Origin: Bimastos eiseni
Lineage: Eukaryota > Annelida > Clitellata > Crassiclitellata > Lumbricidae
NCBI GenBank assembly: GCA_959347315.1
Contig: OY365809.1
Location: 41,060,790-41,124,789 of the forward strand
DNA: 64,000 nt
Direction: 5' to 3'
Both the position numbers and the translations under genes were made by a program. Below are positions 10,291 through 20,240 of this stretch, in pieces. The notes beneath the pieces were generated by a model. That model was not told the DNA's origin and ran no database searches. It worked only from the letters and a program-made list of their open reading frames with translations. Positions within the stretch are counted from its first letter, which is position 1. Each line of letters opens with the position of its first letter.

Positions 10291-12432
10291 CATTGTCTAT
10301 TTACAAATGCATTGAAGCGAGTGACGCTATTGAAACAATGCGACACACGCGCTTAGATAAATAAGCTCAATGGAGACAAAGGCATAAAGCGACCGGTGTT
10401 GTCCAATGCCCCGGCATCAGAGGCGACAATCTCGTTTCACTGGTGGAAGGATACCCAACAAGAGGGGTAAGAATTGTAGGAGGTATAACGTGACCCCTCT
10501 TTACGAAAGGTCCAAGGACTTGTCCCCTCGACACCCCGGGATCGCCGCCTCTGACCAGCATCACCTATTCTCTTGTTTTTTTCTTGAGCGCAATTTCCCG
10601 CTTACTCTGAAATCCAAGTATACCATGCATAATAACTGTTCTCAATGCCTCCAATTTCAGGTAGGTGATGGTTTTTGAGTCTCGGGAGGGGGGATATTTT
10701 GTCTTTCTGACGCATGGACCGGGGAGCTGCCTCCATCACTCATAGGGTGATTGACGCCTCTGCCGAGGAGCGTTCCGGCTGGTTGGAGTCGACGACGATC
10801 AATGTGCTTGGGTTCCTTGGTGTTGGAAATGACTCGATCCTATCAGTAATGTACGCTCCTTCTCAAGGTTTCAATTTGCGGTGCATAAGTCTTATTACGG
10901 ATGCAGAGCGGTCAGATGGTAGCATAGTGTGTCTAAATTTTCGTCTCGTGGCGGCGAGCCTGACGTCGCAAGATTCCACATGTTCGTAAAGCCACGCCGT
11001 GATGAAGTGCGCCGCAGACGGATGTTAATCGGATGGATGGGAAAAGCCTGTTGACTACGCCACCCACGGCCGTCTCATGAGGCATGAACGCCTCTGAATT
11101 CCGCTGTAAGGTCAGTTGATGTCAGAGGTGCAAAAATCAAGATTTAAAAAAATCAAAAGTTGCTCTTTTTGTTTTTTGTTTTATTTGGTATTTTTGATTT
11201 CCAGTTCTCCTTTGGATTCTGTCACAGCAGTTTTGTTAAAAAAAGCATCAAACACAGCGCGAAAAAGAGCTCAAACTCGTTTTTATAATTAATTTATCTT
11301 GATTTCGGACTGAATCACCCACAATTAGAAATATAACAGTAGGCCTCTAATATTAGTAAATTGAATAAAAATATTCTGAGAACCCAAAAACAAAAATTGG
11401 AGGAAGGAATTAATGAAAGAATGAACGTCCCTTAGATTTTCAAAAATTCTTTAACTTTATGTTGGGATTCTCTGTGAAATGAGATTTAAACCCAAACGAT
11501 GAGGATAGTGAAAAATGTGATTCGATAAACTATAATAGCGCTATAACATAATTCAAATATGAGCGCGCAAACAGAGAACCATATCGGCGGCAGCCATTGC
11601 GTTCTAATCGGCTACTCAAAGCGTGTAAGGTAAAGTTATAGTATTTTATCATTTACTCATTGCATCAAAATTATTGAAAGCATTCTTTATTCAACCAACA
11701 TCTTGTGTAGTTTCCATATTTTGTTTGAACTTTGTGGTGAAATATGATTCACAAGCACAACTAGAAATCGCATTGCGAATCGTTCTCTGCGAGAATTCAA
11801 GGTGCCGTGAATTAAGTGAAATGTCTCAATGAATGTCCGTGATTTTGGGCACAGCTCGTGAAATTAATGGAACACTTTAGGATCTAATATGCTTCGCATC
11901 GTAACAAATTGCCACTAACTCTGTAATGGTTTTGATATTTAGGAATAGGGGTTCTATATGGATGCAATGTGAGCATGCTAGCATGATTGTGATATTCGGT
12001 TGTGGTAGGCCCTACTACATATTTCTGCATATCGCAGATTACACATAGATTACACATAGATTGACAACGTACTTTGAAAATTACTAGACACCATTTTAGA
12101 TACCTCTAAGTCTGGCTGTAGACTCCCTGGTCTGTGAAAGTACTGTTATAAAAGAATAACCTGACCGAATTTGAGTGTGTGGCTTATTTATGTTGTGATA
12201 TTTGCTACATAAGTTAAAAGTTCAACTTTTAAAGTGTTCACAGCATCATCAAGACATTTGAAAGATTATATTTGTGGTTTCGCAGTCCTTTTGTGTTTCA
12301 TTTATGTACCTATCTAAAGAAAACAAGACTGTTTCCAAAATTGGCAATGGAATACATGAAATTTCTAGAAATTTTCATTTTTTTCAGTTATTTTTATTAC
12401 AATTTAATGTAAAGCATGAATATTTTTTTCAG
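10291..12432. other. Noncoding stretch upstream of the repeat-protein gene
   Basis: 10420-11130 is relatively GC-rich and carries CGCCTCTGA/TCAGAGGCG in both orientations (near 10428, 10546, 10752, 11091 and 11121); no known RNA or element fits. 11140-12430 is AT-rich. A strong donor-like sequence (GTGTAAG|GTAAAG) near 11630, after a short GC-rich patch, could end a noncoding 5' exon of the gene that follows; this is a guess. Confidence 0.35.
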
Positions 12433-12599
12433 TTCTGGGTAAAGGAAGCCATTACTACATCCTGTTCGAGTTCATCAAGGTCATGGCGACACAGAATCTG
12501 ACACAGCCGAATATGAAGCTTGGCCATCACATGGTCACTGCTCTTGCTGGTGGGTCTGTGAGAAAGTCTATTCACTCTTCACCAGCCAATCTGCTGAAA
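12433..12599 (+). CDS. Internal coding exon of the repeat-protein gene (candidate)
   Basis: A good acceptor (TTTTTTTCAG at 12423-12432) opens a frame starting at codon 12435 (LGKGSHYYILFEFIKVMA), continuing through HHMVTALAGGSVRKS to SSPANLLK. The frame closes at TAA 12618, so splicing must occur before it. GT dinucleotides at 12600 and 12603 are both in phase 0, which matches the phase-0 acceptor of the large exon at 14794; the first would join SSPANLLK to QRKKPVAG. The donors are weak matches. Composition looks coding and unlike the flanking AT-rich DNA. The first codon is split by the upstream intron, so earlier exons must exist. I do not recognise the domain. Confidence 0.5.
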
Positions 12600-12939
12600 G
12601 TGGTCAGCAACTTTAATTAATATCATTTTGATTTCTATTGTCACTTAATATGATTATTGTTGTTCTTTTTGGCTGTTATTAATTTTTTTGAAGAACAATT
12701 ACTTGGAATTTGAAGATAATTATATTATGAGTCTGTGATTATTAGAAGCCTATGTTTGTCATATCATGATTACTAGCATTGTCAAAAGAAAAGTTGTCAT
12801 CATATTTGTCAACGTCTTCATAGGTGTGAGGAGGTGTTATATTGTATTGTATTCTGTTTATTGTGACAATGGTATCATGATTGTCAAAACGCAGCCATTT
12901 ACAGACTAACTAAACATTACTTTAAAAGATTGTGTTGAT

Positions 12940-13075
12940 TATGTAATGGTTAGTATGCAGGACTGTCAATTGAGAGATCAGGAGTTCAGGTCCTACCAGA
13001 GCAGAAATTTAGTTCCAGATTTATTTTCTGCCTGCATTCCTTAGCCATATGATAGAGGACCCGGAATGTCTAAAA
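12940..13075 (+). mobile_element. tRNA-related SINE, family 2 (decayed)
   Basis: The block ATGGTTAGTATGCAGGACTG resembles a tRNA A-box region and AGTTCAGGTCCTACCAG a B-box region. The following CAGAAATTTAG matches the same position in the element at 20033. It lies in the intron of the repeat-protein gene. Confidence 0.5.
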
Positions 13076-13934
13076 CTTTGTTCAAATGGAAGAAACCTGT
13101 AATTTAAATTGGAATTTTTAAAGGAAATATTACTGCTTTTTATGATTTTTAATTACATTTGTTTCAACGTCTTAATTTACATGTCACCAAACTTAGGTCA
13201 GTTTGGAGTTTGATTTTATCTGCATTGCAGAGTTTAGACTTATTTAAATGAATTTGCATCATTTTATGTGAATCGTACGATACTAATAGTCGACACAATT
13301 CAGAGTTTATAAGACTTTGCCATAGAAACATTTGTTCATGTTATCAATGTGTGTAATCCCTATGTTCAGGGCCATCTTATCCAGTAGGCACAGTGCCTAG
13401 GGCCTACAAAGTTATCAGAGCCAACAAAATTTTTTAGAAATTTTTTAGATATATAAAAATGAAAAAAGGGATATTGAGTAATTGAAAAAAGTTTAATCAT
13501 TAAACTGTAATGAAGAAGAAATTGCAAACTTATCAAATTCATAGTTGAAAGTGAATAACTTTTGAAACATTTTGTGAATGTGTGTGTTTAGGTTGACATG
13601 TTTGATGTTTTGTGCTAAGCAGAAAGCTATGAAAGAGTGCAGAGCGCCCACGACGACCTTAATATTGCCCTGCCAACGGTAGCACCTAGGTTTGTGTACA
13701 GGAGAATTTACAGTGAATGTGTTGGTGGATGCAGACTTTTCAGAGTTGAGTTTGAGGGAATACCGGATTTTCTGGAGTTGCTCACACACATGTTGATATG
13801 TGTGAATTCTGTTTTAGAGGCATTCAGGCACAGGAGATTTCATATCACCCATGAGGAGATTTAGGAAGCTATATGGAGCAGATTATAATCTATGGTCTCT
13901 GAAAAACTGTTTTTAAAGATATAGATTAATATTT

Positions 13935-14185
13935 GGCATCAATTTATTCTGAAATTTTTTAAATATGATATCGCCCTTCCAAAACTTTTTTGCTCAGATG
14001 TGCACACGCCTCGATGACGCAATTGCAGTTGTACTGCAGAGCAATTATGTGCAAAGGACTTGCTCAAAGTCCCTACACAGTGACTGACGCCTTGGACGAG
14101 GGTTGAACCCGCTCACTCTGCGCACACTGAGCTTTATGGGCTGACTACTCTAACCAATCAACTGCCATGTCATTGTATGAGCCAT
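13935..14185 (-). mobile_element. tRNA-derived SINE, family 1, copy 1
   Basis: The reverse complement of the copies at 26316 and 32013. It contains the Pol III B-box as GGGTTGAACCCGCTC on the plus strand, the block CCCTACACAGTGACTGACGCC, and a tail region with CAATTGCAGTTGTACTGCAG and ATATCGCCCTTCCAA. Insertion is in an intron. Confidence 0.8.
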
Positions 14186-14214
14186 GAGTTTTTGAGGATG
14201 TTTTAATGAGTGAG

Positions 14215-14420
14215 CGGAGTGGAGTAGCATAGTGGTTAAACAGGAAGAAACCGGAGAAACCTCGGATGAGAGGTCATGATTGGGACGAGGTTTCCAATGC
14301 TTAGGTATAGGAAGACCTTCTAGTACCTCAGTCTAGAACTGTCACAGCTCAGCATCGTGCCAGTGCCTCTGTAGGCCCTTTGCTAAGGAACAGTCTTCCT
14401 GCTGAGGCAGGATGTTTGTG
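14215..14420 (+). repeat. SINE-like or unclassified repeat
   Basis: It starts with a tRNA-like GGAGTAGCATAGTGGTTAAAC and continues with GAACTGTCACAGCTCAGCAT. Only one copy is seen in this window, so the assignment is weak. Confidence 0.3.
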
Positions 14421-14793
14421 CTTGTAATAACTGCTAAAATGGCTTTCAATATTTAATTTTCGTTTTTAGTTTGCTAAATGTTTATAGAAGATTATTGAAT
14501 TAAAAAAATTTATTTTAAACTATTTGTGTGTAATTTTTCCCGAGACGAATACTTCCAAATAGTCCCGAAAACAGGATATTCGGCTGAGACGAATGTCCGA
14601 GTCGATTTCCGGTTATGCCCTAACTCAGAGCAGTGTCAGTAAAACTGAGACAGGTTGAACTCTTTGAATGATAAATTTGTAATTAAGTCCTCAGATGTAA
14701 TTGATATAATGAGCTATAACTATAAAACAAACCCACATAATTACTGTAAACCATGATATTTAAAGGCTATTCTACTCTTTCAATCATTTTCAG

Positions 14794-17373
14794 CAACGAA
14801 AGAAGCCAGTCGCTGGCCTTTTGAATCCGGAAGTCTGCGGCTCTGCGCCAAAGACACATGTCAATACTGAACTGAAGCCGAGTAAGAACAAAGCCGTCTG
14901 CTATTCGGGCGACGACACGGGCTCTGCACGGGAAACTCAGCCTCCCATGAAATTACAGGATGTTAATTCTTGGCCAAAGAAGAGCATGATCATTCGGCGT
15001 TCAACTCCGAGCATCATCTGCGGACGTGGCATTAAATCATCCTTCCAGTCGCCTGAAACCAAGTCTCGGCCTAGGAAGAGTGTGACCATTTGCAACTCTG
15101 CTCAGGTCATCAGCCTTGAACAGAAGGTTCAGAGTCCCAAAGGATCGCGGAAAGTTAAGTTTAGTCTGAGCCAGGGCTTGACCGGTCGCCATGCAACGGG
15201 GACAATCGACTCTCCGCAGGAGACACAGACAACGATGCCTAATTTTCAGCCCAGGATTTTTGGTCAGAAGCTGACGATCCATTTAGAAAACGAGGCGCAA
15301 ACAGTGGTACGATCGCAGGAGGGCGATTTGCAATCAAAGAGAAAAAGAACCAGTCTCCAGTTGAGTGAGAAATTGAAAACCGATGTAAAGGAAGAGGCTG
15401 ATATGAAGCTGATAAATGCTTCAACACAGACCGATTCTGTTGTGATATTTGTTGGCAACGTTGGCATGATGACTGAAAGGCTGAAGCAGTTGGAGGAATG
15501 TGACAATCAGACCGTCTATCAGGGAAATGACGAGCTTGTTGAGTTGCAGAAACAGGTAGTTCCTTGTCTTCAGCAGCAGCAGCAGCATCAGGAGTCGGAT
15601 GATGATGTGATTTGCTTGGATGGACCGCCCAGTCCTGAAGCTGTTGGCAGGGAGTCCGGTGTATGCACAGTCGGAACAGACAAAAGGAATGGTCCAGAGG
15701 AGAAAGCCGAGCAGAATCCATGCGAGAGTTCAGGCGATATGCAAACTGAATACCAGGATGGAAGAGTGTGGCTAGGTGCAACCGGCGAACAGTGTCTTGG
15801 TCCAATTGAGACGCAGAGGAGGGGTAGTCCAACACATGAGAGACAGAAGGGTTTGTCAACAAGGAGGCTGCGGAAAACTCAGTTTGGGAGACAGTCGCAG
15901 GACCAAACCGGGAGACAGCAGCAGGGTGCAAGTGATGGACAGTGGCTAGATGAAAATGAGAATCAGTGGCAAAATCATGGTAAGCAGCAATGGCAAGGTC
16001 CTAGTGAGATGCAGTGGCAAGTTCAAGGACAAAATGAGAACCAGTGGCAAGTTCCCTATAATGTACAGGGCCATGATCGAAATTTGGCTCAGGCTCAAGG
16101 TCAGAATGTCATACAGTGTCATGATCAAAATGCGGTTCAGATTCATGATCAGAATGTAGTACAGTCTCATGATCAGAGTGTGGTACAATTTCATGATCAG
16201 CATGTGGTACAGTCTCATGATCAGAGTTTTGTACAGTTTGAGGGTCATAATGTGGTGCAGTGTCATGATCAGAGTGTAGTACAGTTTGAGGATCAGAGCA
16301 TGGTACAGTGTCAAGGTCAGAGTGTGGTACAGTTGGAGAATCATAATGTGGTACGGTGTCATGATCAGAGTGGGGTACAGTTTGAGGATCAGAGTCATGG
16401 TCAGAATGTGGTACATTTTGAGGATCAGAGCGTGGTAAGGTATCATGATCAGAGTTTAGCACCGTTTGAGGATCAGAGCATGGTACAGTGTCATGGTCAG
16501 AGTGTAGTACAGTTTGAGGATCATAATGTGGTACAGTGTCATGATCAGAATGTGGTACAGTTTGAGGATCAGAGTGTGGTGCAGTGCCACAATCTGAATT
16601 TGGTACAATTTCACATTCAGAATGTGGGACAATGTCATGGTGAGAAGGTGGCACAGTTTCACAGTCAGGATGAGGTAGCGAGTCGGAATGAGGGCGAGGT
16701 ACAATGTAATGATGAGAACATGATGATGCAGTGGAAAACTATGAATGAGATTCAATGTCAGGTTGCAAATGATGAACAATATGAACCTAAGAAACAAATG
16801 CAAGATCCATGTGAGAGGCAGGGCCAAGAGCAAGGAGTTAGCGAATGGCTGGATCCAAATGAGAGAAGTATACAAGTTCCAGCCAGTCAACAAGGATATG
16901 ATCTGAGTTTGAGTGAAGAACAGCATGCAGTCATAAGTCAGAGACAATTCCCAAAGGAGAGAAAGTGTCGAGGCCCAAATAAGAAACGAGGATTGGGCAT
17001 TAGCGGTAGAGGGGCGTCCGGCCGCTCTCAGAAACGAGGGGGAGAAAAACTGTATACGGAACTAAGAGCTAACAGTTCGAGTAGGAGCGAACATTCGCAG
17101 GAGATTCCTGAGCCAGAAACCACTCAGTCAATGTTGACTGTTTTCCAGGACTCCTTGGGGTTTGCGGAAGCGAGAAGAGGCAGAGGAATCAGAGTTCGAG
17201 GTGGCGCTTTCCGCAGAGCAGGCACGTTTGTTCTATCGCCGAGTAACGCTTCTGGCTTGGGTTCGCATTGGGATCAGTCTGAGTTGCATAGCTTCTCTGA
17301 CTCTGGGCTCTTATACGAGGAGTTGAACCAGAGTCAGTGCCTGGCAACAAAACAGAGAAGAAGCAAGCGATGA
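14794..17373 (+). CDS. Terminal exon of an unrecognised gene: disordered protein with an 8-residue repeat array
   Basis: The exon follows a polypyrimidine tract and CAG at 14791-14793 and is open for about 859 codons to TGA 17371-17373; the TTG at 14821 is not a start. Composition is rich in Gln, Ser, Glu and Lys, suggesting disorder. Order of parts: a basic region with many S/T-P and RKS sites (14850-15200); a short STQTD block (about 15420); a CAG-rich polyGln run (15570-15588); a Gln/Trp-rich part (15945-16060); about 25 tandem 8-residue units of the form VVQCHDQS/VVQFEDQS (16105-16640); and a basic C-terminus with RG/GR motifs (16960-17240) ending KQRRSKR. RG-rich tails often bind RNA or are methylated, but the function here is unknown. 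The array is encoded by a 24-bp minisatellite, so allele length may vary. Confidence 0.75.
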   Translation, partial: QRKKPVAGLLNPEVCGSAPKTHVNTELKPSKNKAVCYSGDDTGSARETQPPMKLQDVNSWPKKSMIIRRSTPSIICGRGIKSSFQSPETKSRPRKSVTICNSAQVISLEQKVQSPKGSRKVKFSLSQGLTGRHATGTIDSPQETQTTMPNFQPRIFGQKLTIHLENEAQTVVRSQEGDLQSKRKRTSLQLSEKLKTDVKEEADMKLINASTQTDSVVIFVGNVGMMTERLKQLEECDNQTVYQGNDELVELQKQVVPCLQQQQQHQESDDDVICLDGPPSPEAVGRESGVCTVGTDKRNGPEEKAEQNPCESSGDMQTEYQDGRVWLGATGEQCLGPIETQRRGSPTHERQKGLSTRRLRKTQFGRQSQDQTGRQQQGASDGQWLDENENQWQNHGKQQWQGPSEMQWQVQGQNENQWQVPYNVQGHDRNLAQAQGQNVIQCHDQNAVQIHDQNVVQSHDQSVVQFHDQHVVQSHDQSFVQFEGHNVVQCHDQSVVQFEDQSMVQCQGQSVVQLENHNVVRCHDQSGVQFEDQSHGQNVVHFEDQSVVRYHDQSLAPFEDQSMVQCHGQSVVQFEDHNVVQCHDQNVVQFEDQSVVQCHNLNLVQFHIQNVGQCHGEKVAQFHSQDEVASRNEGEVQCNDENMMMQWKTMNEIQCQVANDEQYEPKKQMQDPCERQGQEQGVSEWLDPNERSIQVPASQQGYDLSLSEEQHAVISQRQFPKERKCRGPNKKRGLGISGRGASGRSQKRGGEKLYTELRANSSSRSEHSQEIPEPETTQSMLTVFQDSLGFAEARRGRGIRVRGGAFRRAGTFVLSPSNASGLGSHWDQSELHSFSDSGLLYEELNQSQCLATKQRRSKR

Positions 17374-17881
17374 GCGAAACCAAGGGCAGATTAAGGCCGT
17401 GGTATATCGGAGTTCATTTAAGTTGTTTCTTAAGGTTCGATAAGGTGTTGTGCGAAAGTTAGTCTGGCACAATTTTATCTGATGAATTTTATATATTTAT
17501 TTAAAAGCAGAGCTTTGATTTGTTTTGAAATTATGTGGCACAAACTGTTTTAACGAAGGCCAACGTTTTTAGTTAGGACTTTTCATTCTTGAACGCTGCT
17601 GTTGTCTGCAATGTTTGAAGGCGCCATCGGTAATGCTTGTTTCTATTTTAAAGCTTGCTCTTTTATTTAGTATTGGGCAAAGATTGCTGTGTTAAGTTCT
17701 GTTGAAAACTTACTTTATATAAGGTGGAACATTATATTTTCTATAATGTCGCTCCTTGACAGATCGTCATTCCTTGTCGGGCATTCATTTGTTTTCTGCC
17801 CTCGACAAGTTGTTCATTTTAAAGTTTTTCATACAGTTGATTATGTGCTGTATAATTTTGTTGCTTTATATTTGCTAACGA

Positions 17882-17887
17882 AATAAA
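17882..17887 (+). terminator. Poly(A) signal of the repeat-protein gene
   Basis: AATAAA lies about 510 bp after the stop codon, in AT-rich 3' UTR-like sequence without repeats. Cleavage would be expected 10-30 bases later. Confidence 0.6.
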
Positions 17888-18049
17888 GCAGCTTTTGAGA
17901 ATTTCATTTGCTAATGTTCAAAGTATAAGAATTCTACTTTTTAATTAAAGAATAGGCAGTAATTCATCCACAGAGAAAGTGGAAACATAATTTGGTTACT
18001 ACTTCAACAAAAACAGTTTTATAAACAATAAGCAATTGTCCATATATTA

Positions 18050-18520
18050 CATATGCAGTGAGGGGATGGGGGTTTAAAATTTCGGCCTCTTTGCGTACGG
18101 GTGTGTATGGTGGGGGGAGTGGGCCCCGAAAATATGTAGGCTACGTACGCAAATATAATTGTCTAATTGTGACGTCAATACAGAATATGAAAATCAGAAC
18201 TGTAAACCTAATCACAGACTATATTTCTGCTTCATCAATTTTACGTAGCATTAAAACGGTTTCAAATGCAAGTGTTGTTATTGGTTTGTTTCTTCATACC
18301 AGTTAACAAATTTAAGCTGTTGTATATGATTCTTGACAAAAATAGCCTGCGGTAAACTCAATGTCTTAGAGATGTTTTTAGCTATTTAACCTTTGCAATG
18401 AGGGGGTATAGAGTTCAAATGTACCTACGCATGGGGAGGGGTCCACGAAATGTACGCGGTGCAACAGAGGGGGAGGGGGTCCGAAATCCGACTTTGCGTA
18501 CGTAATGTATAGATGGGCCC
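18050..18520. repeat. Possible non-autonomous DNA transposon relic
   Basis: Two G-rich blocks with GTACGC motifs face each other: TACGTACGCAAA near 18140 and its exact inverse TTTGCGTACGTA near 18492. Ends and target duplication are not clear. Confidence 0.35.
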
Positions 18521-18531
18521 TAACTTAAATG

Positions 18532-19922
18532 GGTAGCAAGACGTTACCCCCCCGGATATTACCCCTCTGCCATTACCTCCCCCGTAGAATATTACCCAGA
18601 GTTGTATGATCTCGAGACAGTGTCTCGGTCTCGAGACAGTTTTTTAGTGTCTCGGTCTCGGAAGCCTGCTGTCTCGGTCTCGAGGTAGTGTCTCGAATTT
18701 TTAGAAACTGTCTTGAAGTGAAAGCCTTGTTCTGTCTCGAACAAGCGGTCTCGATAAGTTTCGCGTTAACTGTCTTAACATTTTGCGCTAGAAACTGAAA
18801 CCGGAATTTACGAGAAACGGTAATTCTAATCAACGCGCGAGTCACATGATACTGAAATAAATTCAACTGTCTTAAAGCGGAAAAATGTCAAGAGAACCTG
18901 AAATTGTGAAGTTTGCGTTTACGCAATTTGAAGTTAGGTCTATTTACAAACAATAGCTATTGGCTATTAGGTTGTAATTGATGCAAAACCACCATAACCG
19001 AAACGATCGGAACAACCTTTAGTTTCTCAGGGTGAGTAAGGATATGCGCAAATTTATTATTTCGTTTGGTATTTGAATTTGCATATCGAATTTGCTTCTT
19101 TAAAATCGTCTAGAAGATTTTTTTAAGACATGCTTTCTTTATACTATTCACAAGATAGGCAGAAGAAGGAATATCGAAAAGATAAAACTCGGCAATATAA
19201 AATCTCTTCTTGGGAATTGATACAATATACATTATAATTTAGTTTCAAATTGAAATTACTAATGAAACTTATTCCTAAAAACTGATACATTAGTATTTTA
19301 CAGCCTTTTACATAGGATCACTTGTGTGTTACTGTCTTGAACCTATAGTGTCTCGGTCTCGGTACCTCACTGTCTCGGTCTCGGTACCTCAGGGTCTCGT
19401 CTTGGTCTTGAAGTTTCAGGTCGTGCATACAACACTGATATTACCCTCTGCCATTACCCTCTGTCATTACTCTTCTACCTCTTTCCACAATTAAACTATG
19501 AACACGAATTTTATTAGATGCATTCTTATAAATAAGTAGCATTTTATAAGAACAATGTCAACAATTAAACTGAACACAAATTTATTACATCATTATTAGT
19601 TATCATGTCATAAAACGAAATCAGTAACTTGAACAACACAAACTGGTCAAACAAGTTTCTTTTGTTGACTTGTTGTATGCAGAATGGTAGGCTACATAGG
19701 CACACAATTATGAAACAGCAAAACAATCGATGACACATACTATTCAGAGGTGAATGGAAAAGGTTAAATACAGATGAATAATTCCTATGGTTAATGGCAG
19801 ATGGGTAATGGCGGGGGCTAATATCCTACGGGGGGTAATGGCGGGAGGTAATATCCTACTGGGGTAATGGCAGGGGGGTAAAGGCAGGGGGGTAATATCC
19901 GGGAGGGTAATGTCCTAGACCC
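18532..19922. mobile_element. Inverted-repeat DNA element with ATTACCCC-unit arms (host of a nested hAT element)
   Basis: The ends are inverted copies: the left arm (18532-18600) and the right arm (19790-19922) share GACRTTACCCYCCCGGATAT followed by TACCCCYCTGCC when read inwards. The arms consist of tandem GGATATTACC / CCATTACCCC units. An identical 8-bp sequence CTTAAATG flanks both sides (18524-18531 and 19923-19930), as expected for a target-site duplication. There is no coding frame, so it is non-autonomous. It is interrupted by the element at 18597-19437; without that, the element would be about 540 bp. Confidence 0.75.
18597..19437. mobile_element. Nested hAT-like non-autonomous element, 841 bp
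   Basis: The terminal inverted repeats are CAGAGTTGTATG (left) and, read inwards, CAGTGTTGTATG (right): 11 of 12 match, starting with the CAG typical of hAT elements. The 8-bp ATATTACC occurs directly before (18589-18596) and after (19438-19445) the element. Removing the element and one ATATTACC restores the regular array of the host arm, which supports a real insertion. Subterminal runs of GTCTCGGTCTCG on the left and right could be transposase binding repeats. No transposase frame is present. Confidence 0.8.
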
Positions 19923-20032
19923 CTTAAATGAGTGTTGTTTAAGTTACTGTTTTTAAGACTGCAATACATCAGGTGCTACTGTTTAAAAACTTTTATAGTC
20001 ATGAAAATACACATATGCTGTATACTTTTCTT

Positions 20033-20240
20033 TCTCAGTGGTGTAGCGGATAGTATGCTCGACTATCCATTGAGGGGTGAGGGTTCAAAAATTCCCACCA
20101 GGTCAGAAATTTGGTTCGGGATTTCTGCCACATATGCACCATCTAGTCTACTCGGCTATGATAAGTAGGACTACAAAATCGCACGCTGTCAGTGGGAAGA
20201 GAAACTGCGATGGAGAGGTCTGGCCATTCGTCCTCCTAGG
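20033..20240 (+). mobile_element. tRNA-related SINE, family 2
   Basis: The A-box-like GTGGTGTAGCGGATAGTATG and B-box-like GGGTTCAAAAATTCC are followed by CAGAAATTTGGTTCGGGATT, which resembles 12995-13020. The tRNA-unrelated body runs to about 20240. Confidence 0.55.

Noticed and set aside
10990..11130. Similarity of GAACGCCTCTGAATTCCG to the 3' part of 28S rRNA.
   Set aside because: Only about ten bases agree and the neighbouring rRNA sequence is absent.
14821..14823. TTG as the start codon of an 850-residue protein.
   Set aside because: The frame is open upstream to a splice acceptor at 14793, so this is an internal codon of a terminal exon.
15946..16947. Long antisense frames (HSDHDTVPHSDPQTV-type and LILKLYHTLIM-type repeats).
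   Set aside because: They are the complement of the 24-bp minisatellite in the sense exon, and have no start or splice signals of their own.
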